64,000 nt of DNA from Alistipes senegalensis. Lineage in GTDB: Bacteria > Bacillota > Clostridia > Oscillospirales > Ruminococcaceae. A program made the position numbers and the translations under genes. The notes under the pieces were generated by a model, which was given only the letters and a program-made list of their open reading frames with translations, did no database searches and was not told the origin of the DNA. Positions 17,674 through 27,181 of this stretch are shown here, one piece after another. The stretch covers positions 533,224 through 597,223 of the forward strand of contig JAMPEF010000001.1 in assembly GCA_023665275.1 (NCBI GenBank). Direction: 5' to 3'. Numbering within the stretch: the stretch's first letter is position 1; each line of letters begins with the position of its first letter.

Positions 17674-18078
17674 TTGAGATTATCAAAAATCAAAAAAATT
17701 GTTTTAATTATTCTTAGTCTGTTTGTTATTTTCTTTGTCGCAACTGAGGTGTGTATTTTAAAATATCTTAAAGAATACGGATATGGAATCAGTAAACTTC
17801 CCGAAACAACACTTGTATATTTTCATTTAAGCAAAGGAGTTACTGTGCATTGCAATAATAAAGATAATAGTATTTTCATTGGCAGGCATGACTACATATA
17901 TGATGATATTTTTTCAGAAAATGGATATTCACTATATGACCAGATGGGTGAAAATTTTTATTATAAAAATGATAATAATTCCAGTGGTAGTTTTTGCTGT
18001 TATTTAACTACTGATTGGTGTCATTGGTTCAGAATTTACAAATTAAGTCCAAGATATAAAATAGAAGATTTTAAATAA
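17674..18078 (+). CDS. Small membrane-anchored protein of unknown function
   Basis: A 134-residue product from a TTG start with AGGAG upstream. It has a basic N-terminus (RLSKIKKI), one hydrophobic segment (about residues 9-29) and a polar, Tyr/Asn/Cys-rich domain of about 100 residues that would face outward. Three Cys near the C-terminus (CCYLTTDWC) could form a disulfide. The family was not recognised. It lies 55 bases after the esterase gene and 30 before the VOC gene. Confidence 0.6.
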   Translation: MRLSKIKKIVLIILSLFVIFFVATEVCILKYLKEYGYGISKLPETTLVYFHLSKGVTVHCNNKDNSIFIGRHDYIYDDIFSENGYSLYDQMGENFYYKNDNNSSGSFCCYLTTDWCHWFRIYKLSPRYKIEDFK

Positions 18079-18108
18079 AGTGCTTATATATGTGAAAGGA
18101 GTATAGTT

Positions 18109-18510
18109 ATGAAATTGGACGGTTTCGGATTATTTGTTAATGACATGGCTGAAATGATTCGTTTCTATAGAGATGTACTCGGCTTTGAAATTAAAGAAGA
18201 TGAAAACACATCAAATGTATATCTTGTAAAAGATGGCACATTATTTTTGCTTTATGGAAGAAATGATTTTGAAAAAATGACCAGCAGAAAATATGAATAT
18301 CTTAAAGGCGTAAACGGTCATTTTGAAATTGCATTATATGTTGATACATTTGAAGAAGTTGACATTGAATATCATAAAGCAATCTCCAAAGGTGCAACGC
18401 ACATATTAGAGCCTGTAACAGAACCTTGGGGACAAAGAACCTGTTACATTGCTGACCCTGAAGGGAATTTAATTGAAATAGGTTCATTCAACAAACCTTT
18501 TGAAAGATAA
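18109..18510 (+). CDS. VOC (glyoxalase/bleomycin resistance) family protein
   Basis: A 133-residue protein of the vicinal oxygen chelate fold: it opens MKLDGFGLFVNDMAEMIRFY followed by RDVLGFEI and ends EPWGQRTCYIADPEGNLIEI, the paired beta-alpha-beta-beta-beta pattern. The usual first metal-ligand position near the N-terminus is not His, so metal use is uncertain. The final Glu in NLIEIGS is conserved. The substrate is unknown. A GAAAGGAG ribosome site is present, and a strong terminator follows the gene. Confidence 0.85.
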   Translation: MKLDGFGLFVNDMAEMIRFYRDVLGFEIKEDENTSNVYLVKDGTLFLLYGRNDFEKMTSRKYEYLKGVNGHFEIALYVDTFEEVDIEYHKAISKGATHILEPVTEPWGQRTCYIADPEGNLIEIGSFNKPFER

Positions 18511-18513
18511 TTT

Positions 18514-18549
18514 AAGCCCGAAAGCTGATAAAATGCTTTCGGGCTTTAT
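18514..18549. terminator. Intrinsic terminator between convergent genes
   Basis: AAGCCCGAAAGC (18514-18525) pairs with GCTTTCGGGCTT (18535-18546), a perfect 12-base stem. It ends the 15.9-18.5 kb plus-strand genes and, in the other direction, the trp operon. Confidence 0.92.
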
Positions 18550-18570
18550 TATTTATAAGTATAATTTTTA

Positions 18571-18879
18571 TTACTTTACTGAAATTCCAATCATTACAGT
18601 TTCTCCCTGAATATTGTTCCATACAGAGTGCGGAATTTTACCTTCAACTAAAAATGATTCATCTTTTTTCACGATTACTTCTTTGTCGGCAAGTTTGATT
18701 TTTGCCTCACCTTTTGTAACGATAAACAGGTGATTATGTTCATGTGTATGCTGTTCTGTAGGTCCTCCGCCGTTCAAATCAACGTAAGCTATAGAACCAT
18801 CAATAATAGTACCCATTTCACCAAACAGTTTCCTTGCCTTGAAATTAACATGGTCAGGTGGTGTAATAAAATCTTCCAT
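18571..18879 (-). CDS. Small cupin-domain protein at the end of the trp operon
   Basis: A 102-residue single-domain cupin. The first cupin motif is EQHTHEHNHLFIVTKGEAKI with the metal-binding His cluster, and the second is VEGKIPHSVWNN. Its ATG lies two bases after the trpA stop codon, and no promoter or terminator separates them, so it is the eighth gene of the tryptophan transcript. Small cupins may be metal-dependent dioxygenases, isomerases or ligand-binding proteins; the residues do not decide which. The shared T-box control suggests a role tied to tryptophan supply or indole chemistry, but that is inference. Confidence 0.85.
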   Translation of the reverse strand: MEDFITPPDHVNFKARKLFGEMGTIIDGSIAYVDLNGGGPTEQHTHEHNHLFIVTKGEAKIKLADKEVIVKKDESFLVEGKIPHSVWNNIQGETVMIGISVK

Positions 18880-18881
18880 GA

Positions 18882-19658
18882 TTACAAAACCTCAATAGCG
18901 TCTTTCATACTTTTTATGTACTCTCCTACATATTTAGGAGAGTCCTTTCCGTATTTTTCAATAATCTTGATAATTGCCGAACCTACTATAGCACCATCGG
19001 AAAGTCCAGCCATTTTCTTAGCCTGCTCCGGTGTGGATATTCCGAAACCTACAGCACATGGAACATCTGTATTTTCACGGATAACGGAAACTATATCGCC
19101 GATATTGGTTGTTATCTCACTTCTTGTACCTGTCACGCCGAGACTCGATACAACGTATATAAAGCCCTCTGCTTCTTTAGCAATCATGGCTATTCTGTTT
19201 TCGGAAGTAGGTGCAATTAAAGAAATCATTTCAATACTATATTTTTTAGCGATTTCTGTAAATTCTTCCTTTTCCTCAAACGGTATGTCAGGTAATATAA
19301 TACCGTCCATACCTGTTTCAACGCACTTTTTCATGAAATGTTCCGTACCATACGAAAATACCACATTTGCGTATGTCATGAAAACCATTGGTATTTTAAC
19401 ATCTTTTCGGAGTTCGGCGACAAAATCAAAAATCTTGTCTGTAGTAACTCCTCCGGCTAATGCACGGATATTAGCACCCTGAATTACAACACCTTCGGCT
19501 GTAGGGTCTGAAAACGGTATACCTAATTCAATTAAATCCGCACCGTTTGCGACAGCCTCACGGACAATTTTTCCGGTAGTTTCTAAATCAGGGTCACCGC
19601 ACGTAATGAACGGTATAAATGCCTTGCCGTTCTCGAAAGCCTTTTTAATATTACTCAT
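18882..19658 (-). CDS. trpA: Tryptophan synthase alpha subunit
   Basis: A 258-residue TIM barrel that splits indole-3-glycerol phosphate into indole and glyceraldehyde 3-phosphate and passes indole to TrpB. The catalytic Glu and Asp are in [45 protein letters not shown] and [13 protein letters not shown] (phosphate site) are conserved. The start overlaps the trpB stop by eight bases, so the two subunits are translationally coupled. Length is typical. Confidence 0.97.
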   Translation of the reverse strand: MSNIKKAFENGKAFIPFITCGDPDLETTGKIVREAVANGADLIELGIPFSDPTAEGVVIQGANIRALAGGVTTDKIFDFVAELRKDVKIPMVFMTYANVVFSYGTEHFMKKCVETGMDGIILPDIPFEEKEEFTEIAKKYSIEMISLIAPTSENRIAMIAKEAEGFIYVVSSLGVTGTRSEITTNIGDIVSVIRENTDVPCAVGFGISTPEQAKKMAGLSDGAIVGSAIIKIIEKYGKDSPKYVGEYIKSMKDAIEVL

Positions 19659-20835
19659 AGATATTCTCCCCTCTATAACGTGCTATAGCTGCACAATCCT
19701 TGTCACCACGTCCGGAGACAGTGACTATTATAATATTATCCTTGTCCATAGTGGGAGCGAGTTTCATAGCATAGGCTATGGCGTGTGCCGACTCTATAGC
19801 CGGAATAATTCCCTCCGTGCGTGAGAGATATTCAAAAGCATTTACTGCCTCATCGTCAGTAACCGGAACATATTCAGCACGTCCGATGTCATGGAGGTGG
19901 GCATGTTCTGGTCCAACACCTGGGTAGTCAAGACCGGCTGAAATTGAATAAACAGGGGCAATCTGTCCGTATTCGTCTTGACAAAAATATGACTTCATGC
20001 CGTGGAAAATACCTATTTTTCCGGTATTTACGGTAGCTGCCGTCTCGAAAGTATCTATACCACGCCCGGCAGCCTCACAACCAATCAGACGTACTTTTTC
20101 GTCAGGTATGAAATGATAGAAACTTCCTATAGCGTTTGAGCCACCACCAACACAGGCAATTACAGCGTCCGGAAGCCGTCCCTCTTTTTCAAGAATCTGA
20201 CTTCTTGATTCCAGCGAAATAACCGCCTGAAAATCACGCACAATGGTCGGGAACGGGTGCGGACCCATTACCGAACCTAAACAATAATGCGTATCGCTTA
20301 TGCGTGAAGTCCATTCCCGCATAGCTTCGGAAACTGCATCTTTAAGTGTTGCAGTACCTGACTTTACCGGAATAACTTCCGCACCTAATAACTTCATTCT
20401 GTATACATTGAGTGCCTGACGTTTTGTGTCTTCCTCGCCCATGAAAACAACACATTCCATATCAAGCAGTGCCGCCGCTGTAGCAGTTGCGACACCGTGC
20501 TGACCTGCTCCGGTTTCGGCTATGAGACGTGTTTTTCCCATTTTTTTGGCAAGTAAAGCCTGTCCGAGAACGTTATTTATTTTATGTGAACCGGTATGGT
20601 TCAAATCTTCACGCTTCAGATAAATTTTAGCCCCACCAAGTTCACGGGTAAGTTTTTCCGCATAGTAAAGTAATGACGGTCTGCCTGCGTAATTATCGAG
20701 TAATTCCTTTAATTCACGGTTGAAATCAGGGTCATATTTATAGTGATTATAGGCGTTTTCAAGTTCAATGACGGCATTCATAAGAGTTTCAGGAATATAC
20801 TGCCCACCATGAACGCCAAATCTTCCCTTTGACAT
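19651..20835 (-). CDS. trpB: Tryptophan synthase beta subunit
   Basis: A 394-residue PLP enzyme that joins indole and serine to give tryptophan. The PLP lysine is in [44 protein letters not shown] and the phosphate-binding [15 protein letters not shown] are clear. It is the classic TrpB1 type that pairs with TrpA. It follows trpF by six bases, and trpA overlaps its end. Confidence 0.97.
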   Translation of the reverse strand: MSKGRFGVHGGQYIPETLMNAVIELENAYNHYKYDPDFNRELKELLDNYAGRPSLLYYAEKLTRELGGAKIYLKREDLNHTGSHKINNVLGQALLAKKMGKTRLIAETGAGQHGVATATAAALLDMECVVFMGEEDTKRQALNVYRMKLLGAEVIPVKSGTATLKDAVSEAMREWTSRISDTHYCLGSVMGPHPFPTIVRDFQAVISLESRSQILEKEGRLPDAVIACVGGGSNAIGSFYHFIPDEKVRLIGCEAAGRGIDTFETAATVNTGKIGIFHGMKSYFCQDEYGQIAPVYSISAGLDYPGVGPEHAHLHDIGRAEYVPVTDDEAVNAFEYLSRTEGIIPAIESAHAIAYAMKLAPTMDKDNIIIVTVSGRGDKDCAAIARYRGENIYE

Positions 20836-20841
20836 TTTAAA

Positions 20842-21441
20842 TCAATCCTTTCTAACGGCTTTTGCAAAAGCTGTCATTTTGTTTAAATCCTTGTGACCGT
20901 CCGTTTCAAGTGAGGAACTGGCATCGACTGCATAGGGCTGTAATCTGTCGGAAATCTCCCCGACGTTTTCGGGAGTAAGTCCGCCAGCAAGAAAATACGG
21001 ACGGTTTATATTTTGTATAAGTGAATGGTCAAAAGTTTTTCCTGAACCGCTTCCGGAATCAAGAAGTATATAATCCGCTGTAGAGTTTACAGCTTTGTTA
21101 ATATCCTCCGGAGTACTGACCTTAAAAGCCTGTATTACCGGAACGGTTATAATTTTCCGGAGTCCGTTAATATATTCCTCGTCTTCCGTACCGTGCAACT
21201 GGACTATATCAATTATTTTATTTTTCACCAGTCGGGCTATGAAATCTTTTTCAGCATTAACAAAAACTCCTACCGGAATTATGCTTTTATCAAGATTTTT
21301 CCGGAGTTCAAGGGCTTTTTCCGGCGAAACGTAACGTTTACTTTTTTCCGCAAATACAAAACCTACAAAATCCGGCTTGACTTCATTTGCATAGTCAATA
21401 TCACACGGACGGTTTAAACCACACATTTTTATTTTAGTCAT
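20842..21441 (-). CDS. trpF: Phosphoribosylanthranilate isomerase
   Basis: A 199-residue TIM barrel that catalyses the Amadori rearrangement of phosphoribosylanthranilate. The N-terminal KMCGLNRPCDIDYA contains the catalytic Cys, and the catalytic Asp is in DYILLDSGSGSGKTFDHS. PYFLAGGLTPENV and VDASSSLETDGHKD form the phosphate site. Its ATG overlaps the trpC stop by four bases (ATGA). It is a separate gene here rather than fused to trpC. Confidence 0.96.
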   Translation of the reverse strand: MTKIKMCGLNRPCDIDYANEVKPDFVGFVFAEKSKRYVSPEKALELRKNLDKSIIPVGVFVNAEKDFIARLVKNKIIDIVQLHGTEDEEYINGLRKIITVPVIQAFKVSTPEDINKAVNSTADYILLDSGSGSGKTFDHSLIQNINRPYFLAGGLTPENVGEISDRLQPYAVDASSSLETDGHKDLNKMTAFAKAVRKD

Positions 21442-22220
21442 AAAATCCCTTTCAATTCGGCGAGTTTGGCGGTTTTATCGTCGGCACGCATAAGAGTCTC
21501 ACCGATTAAAACAGCATCTGCACCGGCTTCACGGAGAAGTTTTATATCTTCAGGAGTTTTTACACCGCTTTCCGATACAAAAATTATATCTGCCGGAACT
21601 AATTCCCTCATACGACGGCTGTTACCGGTATCAACAGTAAAATCTTTTAAATTTCTGTTATTTACGCCGATAATTCTTGCACCGGAGTTTACAGCGGTTT
21701 TTATTTCGTTTTCGTCGTGTGCCTCAACAAGTGCGGAAATTCCAAGTTTATCGCATATTTTTATATATTCCTTAATCTGTTCGCCCGTGAGAATCGAACA
21801 TATCAATAATACGGCTTTTGCACCAAGGACTTTAGCTTCATAAATCATATATTCGTTAACTGTAAAATCCTTGCGTATACAAGGTATTGAAACATTCTGT
21901 GTTATTTCTTTCAAGTATTCGTCGTGACCTAAAAACCATTTTGGTTCAGTCAGTACGGAAATACAATCCGCACCGGCTTTTTCATAGTCCTTTGCGATTT
22001 GCAGATATGGGAAATCTTCCGCAATAACTCCCTTTGATGGTGAGGCTTTTTTACACTCGCATATAAATGAAATATCATCTTTTGAAAGTGCCTTTTCAAA
22101 CTCAAAATCTCCCACTGGTACGGAAAGTGCCATATTTTTTATCTCGTCAGCTGAAATTTTCTGTTTTGCGATTTCAACACGTTCAAGGGCATAGTCGGCG
22201 AGTTTATCAAGAATTGTCAT
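21438..22220 (-). CDS. trpC: Indole-3-glycerol phosphate synthase
   Basis: A 260-residue TIM barrel that closes the indole ring. FICECKKASPSKGVI carries catalytic Glu and Lys residues, and CIRKDFTVNEYMIYEAKVLG, IGVNNRNLKDFTVD and FVSESGVKTPEDI are conserved. An in-frame start further upstream would overlap trpD by about 68 bases; the ATG at 22220 is preferred because GAGGTG precedes it, MTILDKLADYALERV matches the family start, and the gap to trpD is then ten bases. Confidence 0.95.
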   Translation of the reverse strand: MTILDKLADYALERVEIAKQKISADEIKNMALSVPVGDFEFEKALSKDDISFICECKKASPSKGVIAEDFPYLQIAKDYEKAGADCISVLTEPKWFLGHDEYLKEITQNVSIPCIRKDFTVNEYMIYEAKVLGAKAVLLICSILTGEQIKEYIKICDKLGISALVEAHDENEIKTAVNSGARIIGVNNRNLKDFTVDTGNSRRMRELVPADIIFVSESGVKTPEDIKLLREAGADAVLIGETLMRADDKTAKLAELKGIL

Positions 22221-22230
22221 ATTCCGCACC

Positions 22231-23250
22231 TCAACCGTTAGAGACTTCAATAAGTTTTTCAAGCGTTTCAAGTGCCTTGCCGGAATCGATAATCTCACCG
22301 GCGAGTTTTACGCCATCTGCCATGCTGTCAGCCTTACCACCGATATAAATTGACGCTCCGGCATTAAGAAGTACAGCATTACGCTTATGACCTTTGATTT
22401 CACCACTGAGAATTTTTCTTGTAATTTCGGCATTTTCCGATGGTGTTCCACCTCTTAAATCTTCCTTTGAACACCTTTCAAATCCGAACTGTTCCGGTGT
22501 GATTTCATAATTTTTAATCCAGCCGTTCTGATATTCGCATACTGCCGTAGACGCACTCAAGGAAATTTCATCAAGTTTATCTGTACCATAAACAACCATA
22601 CCATTTTTTGAACCCAGTTTCATAAGAACTTCTGCTACCGGCTCAACAAGTGACCTGTCATAGACACCTAACAGGTGCATTTTAGGATTTGCCGGATTGG
22701 TAAGAGGTCCTAAAATGTTGAAAACTGTTCTGATTCCGAGTTCTTTTCTTATCGGAGCAACGTATTTCATGGAAGTATGATACTTCTGTGCAAAGAAAAA
22801 ACAGAATCCCACTTCATTAAGAAGTTGTCGGCATTTTTCGGGTTCGAGATTTATATTAACGCCGAGTGCCTCCAGACAGTCCGCCGTACCACACAATGAC
22901 GACGCCGCACGGTTGCCGTGTTTAGCGACAAGAACTCCCGATGACGCTATAACAAGTGCTGAAGTCGTCGATATATTGAAACTCTGTGCATTGTCGCCAC
23001 CAGTACCGACAATTTCCAATAAATCAAGGTCATTTTCAAACTTTACAGCAGCATCACGCATAGCGGCGGCACAACCTGTTATTTCCTGAATAGTTTCAGC
23101 CTTTGTGCTTTTCGTGGAGAGTGCCGCAAGAAATGCCGCATTTTGTGTAGATGTTGTCTGTCCGGACATTATTTCCGATACAACCTGATATGCTTCGTCA
23201 TATGTCAAATCCTGTTTGTCAACGATTTTCATAATAGCTTCTTTAATCAT
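22231..23250 (-). CDS. trpD: Anthranilate phosphoribosyltransferase
   Basis: A 339-residue enzyme that moves phosphoribosyl from PRPP to anthranilate. [20 protein letters not shown] is the PRPP-binding signature, followed by [14 protein letters not shown] and [10 protein letters not shown]. The ATG at 23250 has AAAGGAG ten bases upstream; a TTG at 23259 is possible but less well placed. The gene overlaps the trpG stop by eight bases, so translation is coupled. TrpG and TrpD are separate proteins here, unlike the fused enterobacterial form. Confidence 0.96.
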   Translation of the reverse strand: MIKEAIMKIVDKQDLTYDEAYQVVSEIMSGQTTSTQNAAFLAALSTKSTKAETIQEITGCAAAMRDAAVKFENDLDLLEIVGTGGDNAQSFNISTTSALVIASSGVLVAKHGNRAASSLCGTADCLEALGVNINLEPEKCRQLLNEVGFCFFFAQKYHTSMKYVAPIRKELGIRTVFNILGPLTNPANPKMHLLGVYDRSLVEPVAEVLMKLGSKNGMVVYGTDKLDEISLSASTAVCEYQNGWIKNYEITPEQFGFERCSKEDLRGGTPSENAEITRKILSGEIKGHKRNAVLLNAGASIYIGGKADSMADGVKLAGEIIDSGKALETLEKLIEVSNG

Positions 23251-23824
23251 TGAAATCAATCTCCTTTATAAAGTTTGCAAGCATAATTTTTCCGTCGGGT
23301 GTCATTATTGATTCAGGGTGGAACTGCACTCCGAAAATATTATAATCCCTGTGCTTTACAGCCATAATTTCGCCGTCATCGGCAACCGCTGTGACCTCCA
23401 GACAATCTGGAATTGTTTCAGGGTCTGCCGAAAGTGAATGATAACGGGCAACAGGTGCATTTGTATCAATTCCCCTGAAAATCGGACAATTTTCATTAAA
23501 AGTTATCACCGACTGCTTGCCGTGCATAAGTTTTTTAGCGTAAGTTATTTTTGCTCCGTATGCCGAACATATAGCCTGATGTCCAAGACATACGCCAAGC
23601 GTGGGGATTTTCTGACATATTGTCTTAGCAGCATCAATGATAATTCCTGCATCTTCCGGACGTCCAGGACCAGGGGAGATTATTATTCTTTCGGGGGAAA
23701 GTTTTTCTATTTCCTCAATGGTCATTTCATCGTTTCGGATAACTTTTATATCCGGACAGATTTCACCGATAAGTTGATACAGGTTATACGAAAAACTGTC
23801 ATAATTATCAATCAGTAAAATCAT
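23243..23824 (-). CDS. trpG: Anthranilate synthase glutamine amidotransferase component
   Basis: A 193-residue class I glutamine amidotransferase that supplies ammonia to TrpE. The catalytic Cys is in [10 protein letters not shown] and the His/Glu pair in [21 protein letters not shown] forms the oxyanion region. [16 protein letters not shown] is the typical N-terminus. A protein of this type may also serve folate synthesis by pairing with PabB, but its place within the trp operon argues for tryptophan. Its ATG overlaps the trpE stop by four bases. Confidence 0.95.
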   Translation of the reverse strand: MILLIDNYDSFSYNLYQLIGEICPDIKVIRNDEMTIEEIEKLSPERIIISPGPGRPEDAGIIIDAAKTICQKIPTLGVCLGHQAICSAYGAKITYAKKLMHGKQSVITFNENCPIFRGIDTNAPVARYHSLSADPETIPDCLEVTAVADDGEIMAVKHRDYNIFGVQFHPESIMTPDGKIMLANFIKEIDFND

Positions 23825-25290
23825 AAGTCTGCCTCCTCTGCTATTTTCAGGGCGTTTATTACTGCCGCCGCCTTGTTAATGCACTCCTGATATTCTTTTT
23901 CCGGTACAGAATCGGCTACAATACCCGCACCACTCCTGACGAATACTTTTCCGTTTTTCTTGTATGCTATTCTGATAGCTATGCAAGTATCAAGATTTCC
24001 TGTAAAATCGATATATCCGACTGCACCGCCGTAAATCCCACGCTTGTTATTTTCGAGTTCCGCTATAAGCTGGCAAGCTCTTATTTTCGGCGCACCGGAT
24101 AGTGTTCCGGCTGGAAGTACAGCACTTACGGCATCAAGTGCGTCAAATTTATCTTCTATAATTTCGCCCCTGACGGTTGAGCCGATATGCATCACGTGCG
24201 AGTAACGTTCTATGCTATGGAGCTTTTCAACCTGTACAGAACCAAATTTACTTATTTTACCTAAGTCGTTGCGTCCTAAATCAACAAGCATATTATGCTC
24301 TGCCAGTTCTTTTTCGTCGGCAAGGAGACCTCTTTCAAGTTCAAGGTCTTCTGCTTCTGTCTTGCCTCTCGGACGTGTTCCGGCAAGTGGGAAAGTATGC
24401 AGTACACCGTTTTCCAGCTTGACAAGAGTTTCCGGCGACGCTCCGGCAATTTCCACATCTGTTCCCGAAAAATAGAACATATACGGCGATGGGTTTATAG
24501 TACGTAATACACGATAGGTATTGAATAAACTTCCATCAAATCCGGCACTCAGTCTGTTTGAAAGTACTATCTGGAAAATATCGCCCTCGTGAATATGATG
24601 TTTTGCTGTTTCAACCATTTCACAATATTTTTCCTGATTGAAAAGCGGTGTCACCTCACTTGTAAGATGTCCTGCCGGTTCTTTGGACTTCTCACCATTA
24701 CGGAGAAGTTCCGCAAGCTGTTTAAGTTCAAGCTGTGCCTTTTTATAGGATGTTTCCGGTTCGCTAAGATTCATATTAGCTATTAAAATTATTTTCTGAC
24801 GGAAATTATCAAATGCTATGACCTTATCGAAAAGCATCAAATCAACGTCCTTGAAATTCTCCGTATCTTCCGTTTCAATGCGGACGGACGGTTCAGAATA
24901 GCCTAAAAAATCATACGAAAAATAACCGACAAGTCCGCCGGTGAATGACGGCAGATAGTCAAATTTAGGACTTTTATAAGATGACAAAATTTGTCTTATC
25001 TGCTGGCGTGGGTCATCGGATTTCATTTTTATGTCGCCTATGGATATATCGCTACCGGAGCAGGTGATTTCAAGTTTCGGGTTAAAACCCATAAAAGTAT
25101 ACCTACCCCATTTTTCCTTATCGGCGACGGATTCCAGCATATAGCAGTGTGCTGAAATGTTCTTTAAAATTCTGACCGCCTCTATGGGCGTGCAGATGTC
25201 GGAAAGAATCTCACAGCTTACGGGGAGAATATCATATTTTCCGGTCTCTGCAATTTCCTTTACTGTTTCAAATTCAGGTAAAAAATTCAT
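23821..25290 (-). CDS. trpE: Anthranilate synthase component I
   Basis: A 489-residue chorismate-utilising enzyme and the first step of tryptophan synthesis. The C-terminal catalytic region has FPLAGTRPRGKTEAED, AGTLSGAPKIRACQLIAELE and VRSGAGIVADSVPEKEY. The N-terminal MLESVADKEKWGRYTFMG is the feedback site where tryptophan normally binds (an LLES-like motif), so end-product inhibition is likely. The ATG at 25290 is chosen over an upstream in-frame start because GGAGGTG lies five bases before it. It is the first gene behind the T-box leader. Confidence 0.96.
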   Translation of the reverse strand: MNFLPEFETVKEIAETGKYDILPVSCEILSDICTPIEAVRILKNISAHCYMLESVADKEKWGRYTFMGFNPKLEITCSGSDISIGDIKMKSDDPRQQIRQILSSYKSPKFDYLPSFTGGLVGYFSYDFLGYSEPSVRIETEDTENFKDVDLMLFDKVIAFDNFRQKIILIANMNLSEPETSYKKAQLELKQLAELLRNGEKSKEPAGHLTSEVTPLFNQEKYCEMVETAKHHIHEGDIFQIVLSNRLSAGFDGSLFNTYRVLRTINPSPYMFYFSGTDVEIAGASPETLVKLENGVLHTFPLAGTRPRGKTEAEDLELERGLLADEKELAEHNMLVDLGRNDLGKISKFGSVQVEKLHSIERYSHVMHIGSTVRGEIIEDKFDALDAVSAVLPAGTLSGAPKIRACQLIAELENNKRGIYGGAVGYIDFTGNLDTCIAIRIAYKKNGKVFVRSGAGIVADSVPEKEYQECINKAAAVINALKIAEEADL

Positions 25291-25318
25291 TAATGCACCT
25301 CCAAAAAATTTATAAAAC

Positions 25319-25356
25319 AAAAAGTCCCCGACAGATAATTATAATCTGCCAAGGAC
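25319..25356 (-). terminator. T-box regulated terminator hairpin
   Basis: On the minus strand GTCC-TTGGCAGAT pairs with ATCTGTCGG-GGAC across 25324-25356, followed by a T run. Its 5' arm overlaps the region used by the antiterminator, as expected for a T-box switch. Confidence 0.85.
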
Positions 25357-25594
25357 GAATAATACTTTATCCGTGGTACCACCTTGCTTCATGGCATAAA
25401 CCATGCACTTTTACGGAATACTGGCATATCCCTGATGATTAACGCACATCTTAACGTTGCGGAATACTTTGATAAAATCATTTGACCGCACCCTCAGTGA
25501 CCCATTATAATAATCTGTTTTTCACCTGATTCTCAGCAACACAGGCTCTCTGTGGAAACATAATTATTTTTACTCTCACGTCAACGGTTTAACT
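25319..25594 (-). promoter_or_regulatory. T-box riboswitch (tRNA-Trp) leader of the trp operon
   Basis: The minus-strand leader has the T-box core AAGGTGGTACCACGG (25371-25385), the site that pairs with the tRNA acceptor end. Upstream are a long stem I with AGAGAGCCTGTG and GCTGAGAATCAGGTG elements, and a candidate specifier triplet TGG (25502-25504, in ATAATGGGTCACTG) that reads tryptophan. Uncharged tRNA-Trp would stabilise the antiterminator and turn on trpE-G-D-C-F-B-A and the cupin gene. Confidence 0.93.
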
Positions 25595-25601
25595 ATATTT
25601 T

Positions 25602-25630
25602 ATTATATCATATAAAAATGAATTTGTCAA
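25602..25630 (-). promoter_or_regulatory. Promoter of the trp operon
   Basis: On the minus strand there is TTGACA (25625-25630), a 17-base spacer and TATAAT (25602-25607) preceded by TGA, immediately upstream of the T-box. Confidence 0.92.
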
Positions 25631-25669
25631 GTAGCAGATAATTATTTTATTTTTTAACTTAATATCCGC

Positions 25670-25698
25670 TTGAAAACATAGTAAACCTATGGTATAAT
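25670..25698 (+). promoter_or_regulatory. Promoter and likely operator of the Rrf2 gene
   Basis: TTGAAA (25670-25675), a 17-base spacer and TATAAT (25693-25698) preceded by TGG. Within the spacer CATAG (25677-25681) and CTATG (25687-25691) form a perfect inverted repeat around TAAAC. A dyad between -35 and -10 fits autorepression by the Rrf2 protein; that is inference. Confidence 0.75.
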
Positions 25699-25728
25699 AA
25701 TATTAACTTGCTGAAAGGAGAATTAATA

Positions 25729-26163
25729 ATGAAAATTACTACAAAAGGACGTTATGCCCTGAGAATGCTTGTTGATATTACTTTACATCAGAATGACGGC
25801 TATGTTTCGCTGAAAGATATTTCTGAAAGACAGGATATTTCCAAAAAGTACCTTGAGCAGATAGTGCCGTTGCTGAGTAAAAGTCATATTATCAAGACAT
25901 CAAGGGGAAACAGAGGCGGTTACAAGATAAACGGCGACCCTAAAAAACATACTATCGGTGAAGTTCTCAGGGCAACGGAGGGAAGTCTTGCACCCGTGGC
26001 TTGTCTTGAATATCAGCCTAATGAATGCGAAAGGGTCAACGAATGTGTAACTCTGCCCATATGGGAAAATCTATATAAGCTCATCACTGATTATCTTGAC
26101 GGCATAACTATTCAGGATATCGCCGACAAATGCATGGGCGGAAATGACCACTATTGTATATAA
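25729..26163 (+). CDS. Rrf2/IscR family transcriptional regulator
   Basis: A 144-residue winged-helix regulator. The N-terminus MKITTKGRYALRMLVDIT and the recognition region KKYLEQIVPLLSKSHIIKTSRGNRGGY are typical. Three Cys at about 92, 100 and 106 (ACLEYQPNECERVNEC) match the spacing style of the [2Fe-2S] ligands of IscR, so it probably senses iron-sulfur cluster or redox state; CymR-type cysteine control is the alternative. The start at 25729 has AAAGGAG upstream; an earlier in-frame start is less likely. It converges with cysK, which supports a link to sulfur metabolism. Confidence 0.9.
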   Translation: MKITTKGRYALRMLVDITLHQNDGYVSLKDISERQDISKKYLEQIVPLLSKSHIIKTSRGNRGGYKINGDPKKHTIGEVLRATEGSLAPVACLEYQPNECERVNECVTLPIWENLYKLITDYLDGITIQDIADKCMGGNDHYCI

Positions 26164-26168
26164 ATATT

Positions 26169-26198
26169 AAAGACTGTCATTTCAGACAGTCTTTTTTT
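26169..26198. terminator. Bidirectional terminator between the Rrf2 gene and cysK
   Basis: AGACTGTC (26171-26178) pairs with GACAGTCT (26185-26192) around ATTTCA, followed by a seven-T run on the plus strand. Confidence 0.92.
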
Positions 26199-26199
26199 A

Positions 26200-27126
26200 T
26201 CATGAAAACATGGGTGTGGATAAATAGCGCTCTCCGGTATCAGGGAAGAGAACAACAATATTTTTTCCTTTGTTTTCGGGTCTCTTTGCAAGTTCCATAG
26301 CCGCCCATAAAGCTGCACCGGAAGAAATTCCCACAAGGACGCCCTCGTTTTTTACTATCTGCCGACCCTGTTCAAAAGCATCTTCGTCAGCAACTTTTAT
26401 AACTTCGTCAAAAATATTCATATTGAGAGTTTCCGGAATAAATCCCGCACCTATACCCTGAATTTTATGACTTCCAGCCTTTCCGCCTGAAATAACCGGC
26501 GAACCTGCCGGCTCTACGGCAACTACCTTAATATCGGGGTTTTTGGACTTTAAATATGCACCTGTTCCGCTGATTGTTCCGCCAGTACCTATAGCAGAAA
26601 CGAATATATCAACTTTTCCTTCGGTATCTTCCCATATTTCAATACCTGTTGAGTTTTCATGTGCCTTAGGGTTTGCCGGATTTGAAAACTGTGCCGGAAT
26701 AAAGCTATTCGGGATTTCCTTTGCAAGTTCCTCTGCTTTTCTGATAGCTCCGGACATTCCGCTTGCTCCGGACGTTAGAACAAGTTCCGCACCATAGGCT
26801 TTCATAAGGTTACGACGTTCAATACTCATCGTTTCAGGCATTGTAATTATAAGTCTATAGCCTCTTGCTGCCGCTACAGATGCAAGACCTATACCAGTAT
26901 TTCCGCTTGTTGGCTCGATAATTACGCTGTCGGGCTTAAGTATTCCTTTTTCTTCCGCATCGTCAATCATAGCTTTTGCCACTCTGTCCTTTACGCTTCC
27001 TGCCGGATTGAAATATTCCAGTTTTGCAATAATTTTAGCGTCAAGATTATTGACTTTTTCAGTATTGACCAGCTCCAGCAACGGAGTTTTTCCGATTAAA
27101 TCGGTTATTGTTTTATATATTTTCAT
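26200..27126 (-). CDS. cysK: Cysteine synthase (O-acetylserine sulfhydrylase)
   Basis: A 308-residue PLP enzyme that makes cysteine from O-acetylserine and sulfide. The PLP lysine is in [14 protein letters not shown], the substrate loop is [12 protein letters not shown], the phosphate loop is [14 protein letters not shown], and [11 protein letters not shown] is near the end. It ends [15 protein letters not shown], the usual CysK C-terminus. Its own consensus promoter is followed by a partly symmetric ACTAT-N4-ATAGG element that resembles the dyad in the Rrf2 gene promoter, so control by the neighbouring Rrf2 regulator is plausible. Confidence 0.96.
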   Translation of the reverse strand: MKIYKTITDLIGKTPLLELVNTEKVNNLDAKIIAKLEYFNPAGSVKDRVAKAMIDDAEEKGILKPDSVIIEPTSGNTGIGLASVAAARGYRLIITMPETMSIERRNLMKAYGAELVLTSGASGMSGAIRKAEELAKEIPNSFIPAQFSNPANPKAHENSTGIEIWEDTEGKVDIFVSAIGTGGTISGTGAYLKSKNPDIKVVAVEPAGSPVISGGKAGSHKIQGIGAGFIPETLNMNIFDEVIKVADEDAFEQGRQIVKNEGVLVGISSGAALWAAMELAKRPENKGKNIVVLFPDTGERYLSTPMFS

Positions 27127-27181
27127 GATATACGCTCCTTCGGAAATTATTCTATATTACCTATATAAATAGTATGATTTC

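Noticed and set aside
18730-19482. A 250-codon plus-strand frame opposite trpA and the cupin gene
   Set aside because: It is fully antisense to clear trpA and cupin coding sequence, has no ribosome site, and its translation has no family features.
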